Source of the DNA: Polaribacter dokdonensis
Lineage (GTDB): Bacteria > Bacteroidota > Bacteroidia > Flavobacteriales > Flavobacteriaceae
Direction of reading: 5' to 3'
Assembly: GCF_024362345.1 (NCBI RefSeq)
Contig: NZ_CP101505.1
Coordinates: 2,315,501 to 2,379,500, forward strand
DNA length: 64,000 nt
The notes beneath the pieces are model-generated. The model saw nothing but the letters and a program-made list of their open reading frames with translations, was not told the origin of the DNA and did no database searches. Within the stretch, counting starts at the first letter, position 1. Each line of letters begins with the position of its first letter. The position numbers and the translations under genes are program-made. Shown here one piece after another: positions 8,603 to 17,275 of the stretch.

Positions 8603-9367
8603 ATGAATACGAAATTAGCAGGCAAAAATGTACTAATTACAGCAGGTGCACAAGGTATAGGAGAAGCAATAACAAAACATTTTATAGCCCAAGGAGCTAA
8701 TGTTGCAATACATTATTTTTCTAGTGCAGATACAGCTAATGAATTAGTAGAAATTGCAAAAACTAAAAAAGTAAAAGCAGTTGCTGTAAAAGGCGATTTA
8801 ACAAAAGATGTAGATGCTAACCATTTAATTGAGGAAACTATAAGTGCTTTAGGTGGTTTAGATATTTTAATAAATAATGCAGGTTCCTTAGTAGCAAGAA
8901 GTTTGTTAGAAGATATGCAAACCGATTTTTGGCATAAAGTTATGGATATCAATTTAACCTCTATGATGTTGGTTACAAGAGCTGCAGAACCTTATTTGTC
9001 TAAAAATACAAATAGTAGTATTGTAAATTTAGCATCGTTAGCTGGTAGAAAAGGAGGGCATCCTGGTTCTTTAGCTTACGCTACAAGTAAAGGAGCAATT
9101 TTAACATTTACAAGAGCGTTAGCAACAGAATATGGTGCAAAAGGCATAAGAGTAAATGCTGTTGCTCCTGGTTTAATTTTAGGAACTTTATTTCATGATA
9201 CTCACACAACTAAAGAATCTGCAGCAAATACAATTGCAGGTATTCCAATAGAAAGAGCAGGTAATCCAGATGATGTTGCACGTGCAGTTTTATACTTAGC
9301 TTCAGAATTCGATGGTTTTATTACAGGAGCAACTTTAGATATTAATGGAGGTGTTTATAATATGTAG
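8603..9367 (+). CDS. SDR-family oxidoreductase (uronate or DEH reductase candidate)
   Basis: A classical short-chain dehydrogenase of 254 residues: cofactor motif TAGAQGIG (13-20), NNAG (91-94), and catalytic Ser145, Tyr159 and Lys163 in YATSK. In alginate clusters SDR enzymes reduce DEH (4-deoxy-L-erythro-5-hexoseulose uronate) to 2-keto-3-deoxygluconate. However, this window has a second SDR (23792) in the conserved regulator-MFS-SDR context, and the present one ends the operon that contains gntK and gnd. A role in making gluconate (from guluronate or 5-ketogluconate, compare IdnO) is a fair alternative. Last gene of the PL6 operon; I see no strong terminator in the 78 bp before the next promoter. 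Confidence 0.85.
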   Translation: MNTKLAGKNVLITAGAQGIGEAITKHFIAQGANVAIHYFSSADTANELVEIAKTKKVKAVAVKGDLTKDVDANHLIEETISALGGLDILINNAGSLVARSLLEDMQTDFWHKVMDINLTSMMLVTRAAEPYLSKNTNSSIVNLASLAGRKGGHPGSLAYATSKGAILTFTRALATEYGAKGIRVNAVAPGLILGTLFHDTHTTKESAANTIAGIPIERAGNPDDVARAVLYLASEFDGFITGATLDINGGVYNM

Positions 9368-9445
9368 AATATGTAAAGTTTTAATCTATTATTAATCAAG
9401 TTCTTAATTTAACCAAAATAAATTTTTATAATTCATATTTATTTG

Positions 9446-9487
9446 TATTTTTGGAAACTAAGTTGGTAAACCAATTTGGTAAACCAA
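9446..9487 (+). promoter_or_regulatory. Promoter -7 box and tandem operator before the PL17 unit
   Basis: TATTTTTG at 9446-9453 fits the -7 consensus; I see no good TTG at the -33 distance. Downstream are two perfect TTGGTAAACCAA sites, 9463-9474 and 9476-9487, again 13 bp apart. Here the pair lies about 10 bp below the -7 box instead of overlapping it, and a half-site-like TTGGAAAC (9451-9458) sits in the overlapping position. The ATG follows at 9519. Confidence 0.65.
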
Positions 9488-9518
9488 TAATTTATTTAAA
9501 ATAACAAACACTTATCTT

Positions 9519-11021
9519 ATGAAAAAAACATTACTTATAGTTTGCTTTACTTTAATAAGCGCATTATCATTTGGGCAGACCAATTTGGTTTTAAATGGAA
9601 CATGTGATATACATACAGTTCCTGATAATAAAGATAACGCTGATTCTTGGGATATGACTCCAAACTCAAAAATTATTGATGAATCTGGAGCAGAGATTGA
9701 TAGTCCTTACAGAGCACTTTGGAATAATTCAGATTTAGCTGATTGGCTTTCAACAGCAACTGGAGATAGTAATGAACAACCAGGTTCTTCTAGTGATGGA
9801 AACTGGGATTATTCAGCAGGTGCAGACCAAGGTGTAAAAACTGGTGGAGTTAAAATTAGTTCAGTAGGTCGTCGTTTATATCAATTAGTAGCTGTTGAAG
9901 CAGGAAAGGAATACACCTTTTCAATAGAATCTCGTTCTGAGGCTGAGAATGTACCATCGGATGTTTTTATTTTGAACACAGAAATAGCTTCAGAAGACGG
10001 TCTTACAGGTTCAAGCGCTACAGTAGATCACTATGTTCAAATTACTAATGATTTTAATTCAAGTAAATCGAATGCAACTACTAACAATTTCACAGTAACA
10101 ACCTTCGATTTTACTGCATCAACGAATCAAGTTGTAATATATGTAAGAGCTTCTGCAGCAGTAGATAGTTCTAATGAAGTTTTTTATGATAATATAAGTT
10201 TAGTTGAAAAGGCTGCATCATCTACAGGTACAGTAGTAACTCCAAGTACCACTACATTTGATTCTGGTTATATGAATGCTTTTAATTTAGATAATTCATT
10301 TGCATTTGGATTTGGTTATCCAGTAGCAGACATGAAAACAACACAAACTGCTACATCTGTAACATTACAGCCAAACTTTGCAATATGGACAGGTGAAGAT
10401 GGCAATGCTTCTTGGTTTGATACAAACCCAAAAACACCAAATAAATATGTTGATGCTAGTTCTTACACAGAAAGTAATACAGCTTATAATGGCGAAGACT
10501 TAACTTTTGAAGGTGTTGTTAATGTAGATAATTTAGATGATGCTTATACAGTTACAGCTTTCATAAAAGCATTAGATCCTAATTCTTTTGCAACTGTAGT
10601 TAACAAGACTGTTGAATTAACGGCTGCTGGGCAAGAATTTTCTGTTTCAGCTACAGCTGCAGAATTAGCTACAGGTTTAATCGTACAGTATGGTTTTAGC
10701 GTTGTTGGACCTCCTGCAGACCCAGCTAATGAAAGTGCTATAGGAAGTATTGTTGTTGGAGAACCTGGTACAGCATCTATAGATGATGTATTTGCATCTA
10801 AGGTTACCGTTTATCCTAACCCAGCCAATTCTTTTATAAATATTTCTTCTGCAGAAGCTATTTCAGGAGTAGAAGTTTACAATGTAATTGGTAAAAGAGT
10901 TTTACAAGTTACAAATGTTGTTAATAACAGCGTAGATGTATCTAGCTTATCAAAAGGAATGTATATTCTAAAAATAGCAAGTGGAGATTCAATTGCCACT
11001 AAAAAGATTATTAAGAACTAG
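9519..11021 (+). CDS. T9SS-secreted protein with candidate alginate-binding domain
   Basis: 500 residues. A Sec signal peptide (to about SFGQ, residue 20) is followed by a beta-rich domain (about 21-230), a second unrecognised domain (about 240-410) and a type A T9SS sorting domain (about 430-500: VYPNPANSFINIS and the terminal KGMYILKIASG). It is therefore exported and released or attached at the surface. The first domain closely matches the C-terminal domain of the PKD lipoprotein at 20097: both carry WDMTPNS, VDSPYRA or IDSPYRA, EQPGS, a GVK segment followed by RRLYQ, VFILN and NDFNSSKS. No catalytic motif is visible. Position before PL17 and KdgF under the shared operator suggests a carbohydrate-binding helper; this is inference. 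Confidence 0.8.
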   Translation: MKKTLLIVCFTLISALSFGQTNLVLNGTCDIHTVPDNKDNADSWDMTPNSKIIDESGAEIDSPYRALWNNSDLADWLSTATGDSNEQPGSSSDGNWDYSAGADQGVKTGGVKISSVGRRLYQLVAVEAGKEYTFSIESRSEAENVPSDVFILNTEIASEDGLTGSSATVDHYVQITNDFNSSKSNATTNNFTVTTFDFTASTNQVVIYVRASAAVDSSNEVFYDNISLVEKAASSTGTVVTPSTTTFDSGYMNAFNLDNSFAFGFGYPVADMKTTQTATSVTLQPNFAIWTGEDGNASWFDTNPKTPNKYVDASSYTESNTAYNGEDLTFEGVVNVDNLDDAYTVTAFIKALDPNSFATVVNKTVELTAAGQEFSVSATAAELATGLIVQYGFSVVGPPADPANESAIGSIVVGEPGTASIDDVFASKVTVYPNPANSFINISSAEAISGVEVYNVIGKRVLQVTNVVNNSVDVSSLSKGMYILKIASGDSIATKKIIKN

Positions 11022-11040
11022 ATTTTTAATACATATTAAT

Positions 11041-11083
11041 AATAAGAACTTCATTATGTAAAAATTTTGAGGTTCTTATTTTT
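11041..11083 (+). terminator. Weak intrinsic terminator between the T9SS protein and PL17
   Basis: AATAAGAACTTC (11041-11052) can pair with GAGGTTCTTATT (11069-11080), with one G-U pair and a 16-nt loop, followed by T-rich sequence. The stem is AU-rich, so partial read-through into PL17, which has no clear promoter or operator of its own, is likely. Confidence 0.5.
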
Positions 11084-11107
11084 ATACACTAACACTAAAA
11101 ATTTACA

Positions 11108-13369
11108 ATGCTAAAAATTGCTAAACTTTTTATACTATCAATACTATTCATCTCTTGCTCTAATAACAAGGATTCTGTAGATGTAACAGATAGTGGAAAT
11201 CATCCTAATTTAATTTTAACCTCACAAGCAGTGAGCGAAATCAAATCTCAACTAGGAGCTATTCCTATTTTTGATGAAACATTAGCATTAGCAAAAGAAG
11301 AGGTAGACGCTGCAATAGAGAAAGGTATAGATGTGCCAATGCCAAAAGATATGGCTGGAGGTTATACCCATACTCAGCATAAATTAAATTATGCAAACAT
11401 GCAGAAAGCAGGTGTGTTATTTCAACTTTTAGAAGATGAAAAATATGCAATTTTTGTAAGAGATATGTTATTAGAATATGCTAAGATTTTTCCAACTTTT
11501 GATACACATCCAGAGCCAAGAAGCTATGCTACAGGTAAGTTTTTTTGGCAATGTTTAAATGATTCTAATTGGTTAGTATACACTAGTCAAGCTTACGATT
11601 GTATTTATGATTGGTTACCAAAAGATCAAACAGAATATTTAAATAAAAACTTATTTAGACCTTATGCAGATTTTTTATCTGTAAAAAATCCAAAATATTT
11701 TAACAGAGTGCATAACCATTCAACTTGGGGTAATGTTGCTGTAGGTATGATTGGTTTAGTAATGGATGATGAAGAGCTTATCAACAGATCTTTATATGGT
11801 TTAGATAAAGGAGATGTTGATTTGAATGAGAAAGATAATGATGGTGGTTTTATTTACGATAAAGAAGGTAAAGCAGGATTTTTGGCAAATGTAGATTCGC
11901 CATTTTCACCAGATGGATTTTACACAGAAGGTCCTTATTATCAAAGATATGCAATGTATCCCTTTCTAATATTTGCTGAAGCTTTAGAAAATAAAAAACC
12001 AGATTTAAAAATATTTGAGTATAAAGATGGTGTTTTAATAAAAGCTGTTGACGCTCTGTTAAATTTAACAGATGCAGATGGAGAGTTCTTTCCTTTAAAT
12101 GATGGTCAAAAAGGGATGTCTTATTACACTTCATCTTTAGTCTCTGCAGTAGATATTGCTTATTATTATGGTTCTCAAGATGCTAGATTATTGTCTGTTG
12201 CAAAAAATCAGGGAACAGTTCAATTAGATGCAACAGGTTTAAAAGTTGCACAAGATTTAAATGCAAATAAAGAACAACCTTTTGTAAAAGAATCTATGAT
12301 GTTATCAGATGGTTCTAAAGGAGATGAAGGTGGAATAGGAATTTTACGTTATAATAATCAAGAAGAAACATTAGCTTTAGTATATAAATATGCTGCCCAA
12401 GGTTTAAGTCATGGGCATTATGATAAGTTATCATTTTCACTTTACGAAAATGGAGATGAGGTTTTACAAGATTATGGATTATCGCGTTTTGTGAATGTTG
12501 AACAAAAAAATGGTGGAGGTTATTTGAAAGAGAATAAAACTTATGCCAAACATACAATAGCTCATAATACTGTTGTTCAAAATGGTGTTTCACATTACAA
12601 ATATGATTTTGAAACTGGGAGCAAAAACCATCCAGAACAATTTATTTTTGATGCATCAGATAAAAGTTTTCAAATTGTAAGTGCAAAAGAAAAAAATGCA
12701 TACCCAGGTAGTGAGATGCACAGAACTTTAATTATGATTAAAGATGATGCAATCGAAAAACCATTTATTGTAGATATTTTTAATTTACAGGCTAATGCAA
12801 AAAATCAATACGATTTACCTTTTCATTATTTTGGACAAATCATAGCAACTAGTTTTGAGTATTCTGTACCAAAATCATTATCAACATTAGGAGATAAATA
12901 TGGTTACAATCATATTTGGAAAGAAGGTAATGGCACTGCAAATGCAGAAAGTATTCAATTTACGTGGTTAGATAATAGAAGGTTTTATACGTTAACGTCT
13001 GCTACAGATAAAAAGGATGAGATCATTTTAGCCAGAGTTGGTGCTAATGATCCTAAATTTAATTTGCGCAAAGACCCATCAGTTATTATTAGAAAGAACA
13101 ATACTCAAAACACAACATTTGCTTCTATAATAGAATCTCATGGAACCTACAATCCTGTAAAAGAAGTAGCAGCAAATGCTTATAGTAATTTTTCAAAAAT
13201 AGAAGTAATTTCTAGTGATGAAGACTACACAGCTATAAAAATAGTATTCAAAAATGGAAGAGAAAAAAATCTAATTTTAGCTAATAAAGATAGCAATCAA
13301 ACAACAGCACATAATTTTAAATTAGAAGATAAAAACGTAAACTGGAAAGGAGTTTACTATTACAAATAA
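11108..13369 (+). CDS. PL17 oligoalginate lyase (heparinase II/III-like)
   Basis: 753 residues with a lipoprotein signal ending at Cys17 (LFISC). An N-terminal alpha/alpha-barrel (about 30-380) is followed by a heparinase II/III-type beta-sandwich (about 400-750), the two-domain layout of PL17. Conserved elements include VHNHSTWGN (201-209, with Asn203 and His204), TEGPYYQRY (273-281, containing the candidate catalytic tyrosine) and GLSHGHYDKLSF (430-441). PL17 enzymes are exolytic and degrade alginate oligomers to unsaturated monomers. KdgF follows after 15 bp, exactly the next step, so the pair forms a functional unit. The predicted lipid anchor places it in the periplasm, or on the surface if exported. 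Confidence 0.95.
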   Translation: MLKIAKLFILSILFISCSNNKDSVDVTDSGNHPNLILTSQAVSEIKSQLGAIPIFDETLALAKEEVDAAIEKGIDVPMPKDMAGGYTHTQHKLNYANMQKAGVLFQLLEDEKYAIFVRDMLLEYAKIFPTFDTHPEPRSYATGKFFWQCLNDSNWLVYTSQAYDCIYDWLPKDQTEYLNKNLFRPYADFLSVKNPKYFNRVHNHSTWGNVAVGMIGLVMDDEELINRSLYGLDKGDVDLNEKDNDGGFIYDKEGKAGFLANVDSPFSPDGFYTEGPYYQRYAMYPFLIFAEALENKKPDLKIFEYKDGVLIKAVDALLNLTDADGEFFPLNDGQKGMSYYTSSLVSAVDIAYYYGSQDARLLSVAKNQGTVQLDATGLKVAQDLNANKEQPFVKESMMLSDGSKGDEGGIGILRYNNQEETLALVYKYAAQGLSHGHYDKLSFSLYENGDEVLQDYGLSRFVNVEQKNGGGYLKENKTYAKHTIAHNTVVQNGVSHYKYDFETGSKNHPEQFIFDASDKSFQIVSAKEKNAYPGSEMHRTLIMIKDDAIEKPFIVDIFNLQANAKNQYDLPFHYFGQIIATSFEYSVPKSLSTLGDKYGYNHIWKEGNGTANAESIQFTWLDNRRFYTLTSATDKKDEIILARVGANDPKFNLRKDPSVIIRKNNTQNTTFASIIESHGTYNPVKEVAANAYSNFSKIEVISSDEDYTAIKIVFKNGREKNLILANKDSNQTTAHNFKLEDKNVNWKGVYYYK

Positions 13370-13384
13370 TTAAACAATAATAAA

Positions 13385-13762
13385 ATGAAAAGATTTAGTG
13401 ACAAGTACATCATAGCCAATAAATTAGAATGGGAAGAACTTGGTGGAGGTGTATCAAGAAAATTCTTAGGTTATGACAATCAAATTATGATGGTTAGTGT
13501 AAAGTTCGAAAAGGGTGCTTTAGGTTCACCTCACCAACATTTTCATACACAAGCAACATATTGTGTTTCAGGTAAGTTCGAATTTGAAATTGATGGTGTA
13601 AAACAAATTGTAGAAGCAGGAGATGGTGTTTACATAGAACCTAACTTACTGCATAGTGCAATCTGTTTAGAAGAAGGGCAATTGATAGATACTTTTAGCC
13701 CAGTAAGAGAAGATTTTTTAACTGGTGATGGACCTTCGTATTTTGGAGATAAGGATAAGTAG
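13385..13762 (+). CDS. kdgF: KdgF, unsaturated uronate ring-opening cupin
   Basis: A 125-residue single-domain cupin. KdgF speeds the linearisation of 4,5-unsaturated uronate monomers released by PL17 to DEH. The metal-binding cupin residues are visible: His50, His52 (and nearby His54), Gln56 in PHQHFHTQ, and His90 in EPNLLHSA. No signal peptide is present, so it is cytoplasmic. It sits 15 bp after the PL17 gene and is followed by a terminator, closing this transcription unit. Length and motifs agree with KdgF from pectin and alginate degraders; another cupin role is unlikely in this context. Confidence 0.92.
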   Translation: MKRFSDKYIIANKLEWEELGGGVSRKFLGYDNQIMMVSVKFEKGALGSPHQHFHTQATYCVSGKFEFEIDGVKQIVEAGDGVYIEPNLLHSAICLEEGQLIDTFSPVREDFLTGDGPSYFGDKDK

Positions 13763-13787
13763 ATAAAACCAAATCAGTTTATTACAA

Positions 13788-13834
13788 AAAATATCGTATT
13801 GAATTATTTAAACTTCAAATACGATATTTTTTTT
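13788..13834 (+). terminator. Intrinsic terminator after kdgF
   Basis: AAAATATCGTATT (13788-13800) pairs perfectly with AATACGATATTTT (13818-13830) across a 17-nt loop, followed by a run of T to 13834. It lies 25 bp after the kdgF stop and isolates the PL17-kdgF unit from the susC promoter. Confidence 0.75.
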
Positions 13835-13885
13835 GTCTAAAAATTAACAAATTACCATTTAATTAACCTTTTTTTAAGAAATTAC

Positions 13886-13938
13886 TTGGTAAGTCGCAAA
13901 AAAAGATATATGTTTGGTAAACCAGTTTGGTAAACCAG
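13886..13938 (+). promoter_or_regulatory. Promoter and tandem operator of the main susCD unit
   Basis: TTG (13886-13888), 20 bp, then TATGTTTG (13909-13916) form a Bacteroidota promoter. Two identical sites TTGGTAAACCAG follow at 13914-13925 and 13927-13938, 13 bp apart, the first overlapping the -7 box by three bases as before the PL6 operon. The leader to the ATG at 14039 is about 115 nt. The bases around the -33 element (attacttg) also match those before the PL6 operon. Confidence 0.7.
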
Positions 13939-14038
13939 TTTTTAAGGTTTGTGTAACTGGAATTTAAAATAAGTTTAGATATTCTGTGAATCAATTCATT
14001 AGAATATATTTTAATCCAAATAATTCAATACATTGACT

Positions 14039-17000
14039 ATGAATTTAAAAATTAAATCAGTCTTATTTACATTGCTTTTATGCTGTTCTTTCTTGTATGC
14101 GCAAGAAGAAGTTACAGTTAAAGGTACAGTAACTTCAGAAGCTGATGGCGAACCAATTTTTGGAGCTAACATTTTAGTTCTAAATACAAAAAAGGGTACA
14201 GGAACCGATTTTGATGGAAAATTTCAAATTAAAGTAAAATCTGGTGAGATTATTCAAATTTCTTATTTAGGTTTTAAAACTGTTACTATTCCTTTTGTTA
14301 ATCAAAAGCAGTTAAACATTTCTTTATCAGAAGATGCTAGTACTTTAGATGAAATTGTAATTGTAGGTTATGGAGATCAAAGAAAGAAAACCATAACTAG
14401 TGCTTTAACTAAGGTAGATGGAGATGATTTACAAAAACAATCTGTAGCCAGAGTAGAAGACGCTTTAAGAGGTAGAGTCGCTGGTTTAAGAATACAAACT
14501 GTTGCTTCAGAAGCAGGTGGAGATCCTAAAATTACTTTAAGGGGTCCAGGTTCTGTTACAGGATCATCATCACCATTAATTGTTGTAGATGGTATTGTAT
14601 TGGGTACAGATCCAGATATTTTAGCAACAATAGATAATAATAACATTGAGTCTTTAAGTGTTTTAAAAGATGCTTCTTCTGTGGCCATTTATGGTTCACG
14701 TGGAGCAAATGGAGTTATTTTAGTAACCTTAAAAAAGGGAGTTGTTGGTAAAACATCATTTTCATACAACACGTTTACAGGATATAAGTTTTCTACAAAC
14801 AACGATAACTTTAATACTACAATTGCTCAAGAAAGAGCTAGGTTAAATGGTTTACAAAGTGAAGTATCTGCTATTTTGCCTACAAGTCCAAATTTTGATA
14901 GAATTAATAGTGATTATAACAATGCATATGCAGAGTTAGAAGCTATGGATTTTATTGCTTCTTTAGGTGGAGGTGAAACAAATTGGCAAGATGCAATTTT
15001 TACAGGTGGTTTTATTAAAAACCATTCTTTTGCTGCTAGAGGAGGTACAGATTTAACAACATATACCGCTTCTTTGGGAGTGTTAGAAGATCAAGGTATT
15101 GCTTTAAAAGATAACTTTAATAAGTACAATATTAGAGTTAAAATTGATAGCAAATCAAAAAACAAAAAAATTAAATACGGAGCTAATGTTCGTGTAAACT
15201 ATAATGATCAAGAAAGATTACCTTCTAGATTTACAGATCCATTAAGACAATTAGGACATCTGCCTTTATACTTAAATGAAGATCATTTAGATTACGTAAC
15301 ACAGTTTTCTACAGATGTTGGTGTATCTACAGACGCTGGTAAATTATTCGAAAATTTAGGAGTAGGAAGTTATGGTTTCTCTAGAGCTTTTGATCACGTT
15401 TTTACAACAGACCCTAACAATCCAAGAGCTATTTTAAGAGATCCTGTTACAGGTTTGCCAATTGCAAGTCCATTAACTTCAGGTGGTTTAACATTATCTA
15501 CCACTAAAAATGTACATCCATTAGTTCACTTTTTAGAAAGATCTAGAACTAAAAAGAAATTAGCATTAAACGCTTCTTCTTATATCGATTTTAAATTAGC
15601 TAAAGGTTTAAACTTTAGACAAACTGTTTCTGGTGTATTCAGACACAATAAAACAACTGCAGACGACTTTTTCTTTGGTCAAGAAAACAGAGATCAGGAA
15701 TCTTTTAGATTTGAAGGTAGAGATGAATTAAATCAATATGCATTTGAATCTACTTTAAAGTATAAGAGAGAAATTAAGAAACATAACTTTAATGGTATCC
15801 TTGGTTTTGAATATACTCAAAGAGATTTCTACAGACAACAATCTGAAGCTGTAGGTTATACTAATGATTTTAATAACAATATTGCCATTGCAGATGGTGG
15901 AACTACATTTACAGACAATGGTACAGACAAATTAGTGTCTTACTTTGGTAGAATTGACTATAGTTATGATGATAAGTACTTATTCCAAGTTTCAGCACGT
16001 GCAGATGGAAGTACAAGATTTGGATCTGATAACAGATTCGGATTTTTCCCAGCAGCTTCTGTTGGTTGGGTAGTATCTAATGAAAAGTTCTTAGAAAATA
16101 ACGACTTTATTTCTTTCTTAAAGTTTAGAGCAAGTTATGGTGTATCTGGATCTAACCAAATATCAAATAATGTATATGAATCTTTATATAGATTCGAAGA
16201 GTCTTTTAGTACAATTAGTTACAACCAAAATACAGGTGTTAAGGGGATAACTTTAGCAAACCAATCTTTAGGATGGGAAAAACTAATAGAATTTAACCCG
16301 GGTATAGATGTAACATTTGCAGGTGGTTTATTTAGCTTAACTGCAGATTATTATATTAGAACAAGTGAAGACTTGTTATTATTTGCGCCAGTTTCTGCAA
16401 CTTATGGTACAGACAATTGGTTACAAAATTTAGGTGAAGTAGAAAATAAAGGGGTAGAATTAGAATTAACTTCTAGACTTATCACTAGAGAAAACTTTAG
16501 ATGGACAGCCTCTGGACAATTTTCTTTAAACAGAAATGAAGTAAAGAGTTTAGGTAATAATGAACAAATTATTTCTAGAATCGATCAAGATACTAGACCT
16601 ACAGAATTTATAGCTAGAGTTGGACAACCAATTACATCTTTCTATGGTTGGGTTTACGATAGAGAAATTCCTTTAGAGTGGGTAGATAATCCTTTTAACA
16701 GATTCAATAATGATTTTGCAGATGTTTATGTAAAAGATTTAAATGGAGATGGTATTATTGATGGTGATGATAGAACAGAATTAGGAAGTCCTTATCCAGA
16801 TTTCGAATGGGGTTTCAATTCAGATTTCGCTTTCTATGATTTTGATCTTTCTTTACAATTACAAGGTTCTCATGGAGCAGAGGTTAGAGTAGCAGATTTA
16901 GATCAATTATACTATGCAAGTGAGTCTGCAGTAAACGAAGTTTCTAACTTTCCAGATAGAGATTTAACAGTACACAGAAGATTTACAGATGATCATATTC

Positions 17001-17269
17001 AAGATGCTTCTTTTATAGCATTAAGAAATTTAACATTAGGATATACTTTTCCTACAGACGTTACTGATAAGCTGAATATTAACAGATTAAGATTATATTT
17101 AACTGGTGAAAACTTATTGTTCTTTACTGCTAAAGGTTATGAAGGTTTTAATCCAGAAGCACAAGGTCAAACATCAAATAATGCAAATACACCTTTAACT
17201 GCAGGTTATCAAAGAGGAGATGGTCCTATAGTAAGAACAATATCAGCAGGTATTAACTTTCAATTTTAA
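14039..17269 (+). CDS. susC: SusC/RagA-type TonB-dependent outer membrane transporter (1)
   Basis: 1076 residues from the ATG at 14039; an in-frame TTG two codons upstream is less likely because MNLKIKSVLF begins a clean Sec signal ending near LYAQ. A CarboxypepD_reg-like domain (about 25-105) precedes the plug, with the SusC marker DEIVIVGYG and LRGRVAGLRIQ, then a long beta-barrel ending in phenylalanine (INFQF). It imports oligosaccharides bound by its SusD lid; here alginate oligomers are the expected cargo. susD follows after 6 bp. No sigma/anti-sigma pair is visible, and the GntR-type operator upstream is the probable control. Confidence 0.95.
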   Translation: MNLKIKSVLFTLLLCCSFLYAQEEVTVKGTVTSEADGEPIFGANILVLNTKKGTGTDFDGKFQIKVKSGEIIQISYLGFKTVTIPFVNQKQLNISLSEDASTLDEIVIVGYGDQRKKTITSALTKVDGDDLQKQSVARVEDALRGRVAGLRIQTVASEAGGDPKITLRGPGSVTGSSSPLIVVDGIVLGTDPDILATIDNNNIESLSVLKDASSVAIYGSRGANGVILVTLKKGVVGKTSFSYNTFTGYKFSTNNDNFNTTIAQERARLNGLQSEVSAILPTSPNFDRINSDYNNAYAELEAMDFIASLGGGETNWQDAIFTGGFIKNHSFAARGGTDLTTYTASLGVLEDQGIALKDNFNKYNIRVKIDSKSKNKKIKYGANVRVNYNDQERLPSRFTDPLRQLGHLPLYLNEDHLDYVTQFSTDVGVSTDAGKLFENLGVGSYGFSRAFDHVFTTDPNNPRAILRDPVTGLPIASPLTSGGLTLSTTKNVHPLVHFLERSRTKKKLALNASSYIDFKLAKGLNFRQTVSGVFRHNKTTADDFFFGQENRDQESFRFEGRDELNQYAFESTLKYKREIKKHNFNGILGFEYTQRDFYRQQSEAVGYTNDFNNNIAIADGGTTFTDNGTDKLVSYFGRIDYSYDDKYLFQVSARADGSTRFGSDNRFGFFPAASVGWVVSNEKFLENNDFISFLKFRASYGVSGSNQISNNVYESLYRFEESFSTISYNQNTGVKGITLANQSLGWEKLIEFNPGIDVTFAGGLFSLTADYYIRTSEDLLLFAPVSATYGTDNWLQNLGEVENKGVELELTSRLITRENFRWTASGQFSLNRNEVKSLGNNEQIISRIDQDTRPTEFIARVGQPITSFYGWVYDREIPLEWVDNPFNRFNNDFADVYVKDLNGDGIIDGDDRTELGSPYPDFEWGFNSDFAFYDFDLSLQLQGSHGAEVRVADLDQLYYASESAVNEVSNFPDRDLTVHRRFTDDHIQDASFIALRNLTLGYTFPTDVTDKLNINRLRLYLTGENLLFFTAKGYEGFNPEAQGQTSNNANTPLTAGYQRGDGPIVRTISAGINFQF

Positions 17270-17275
17270 TTAATT

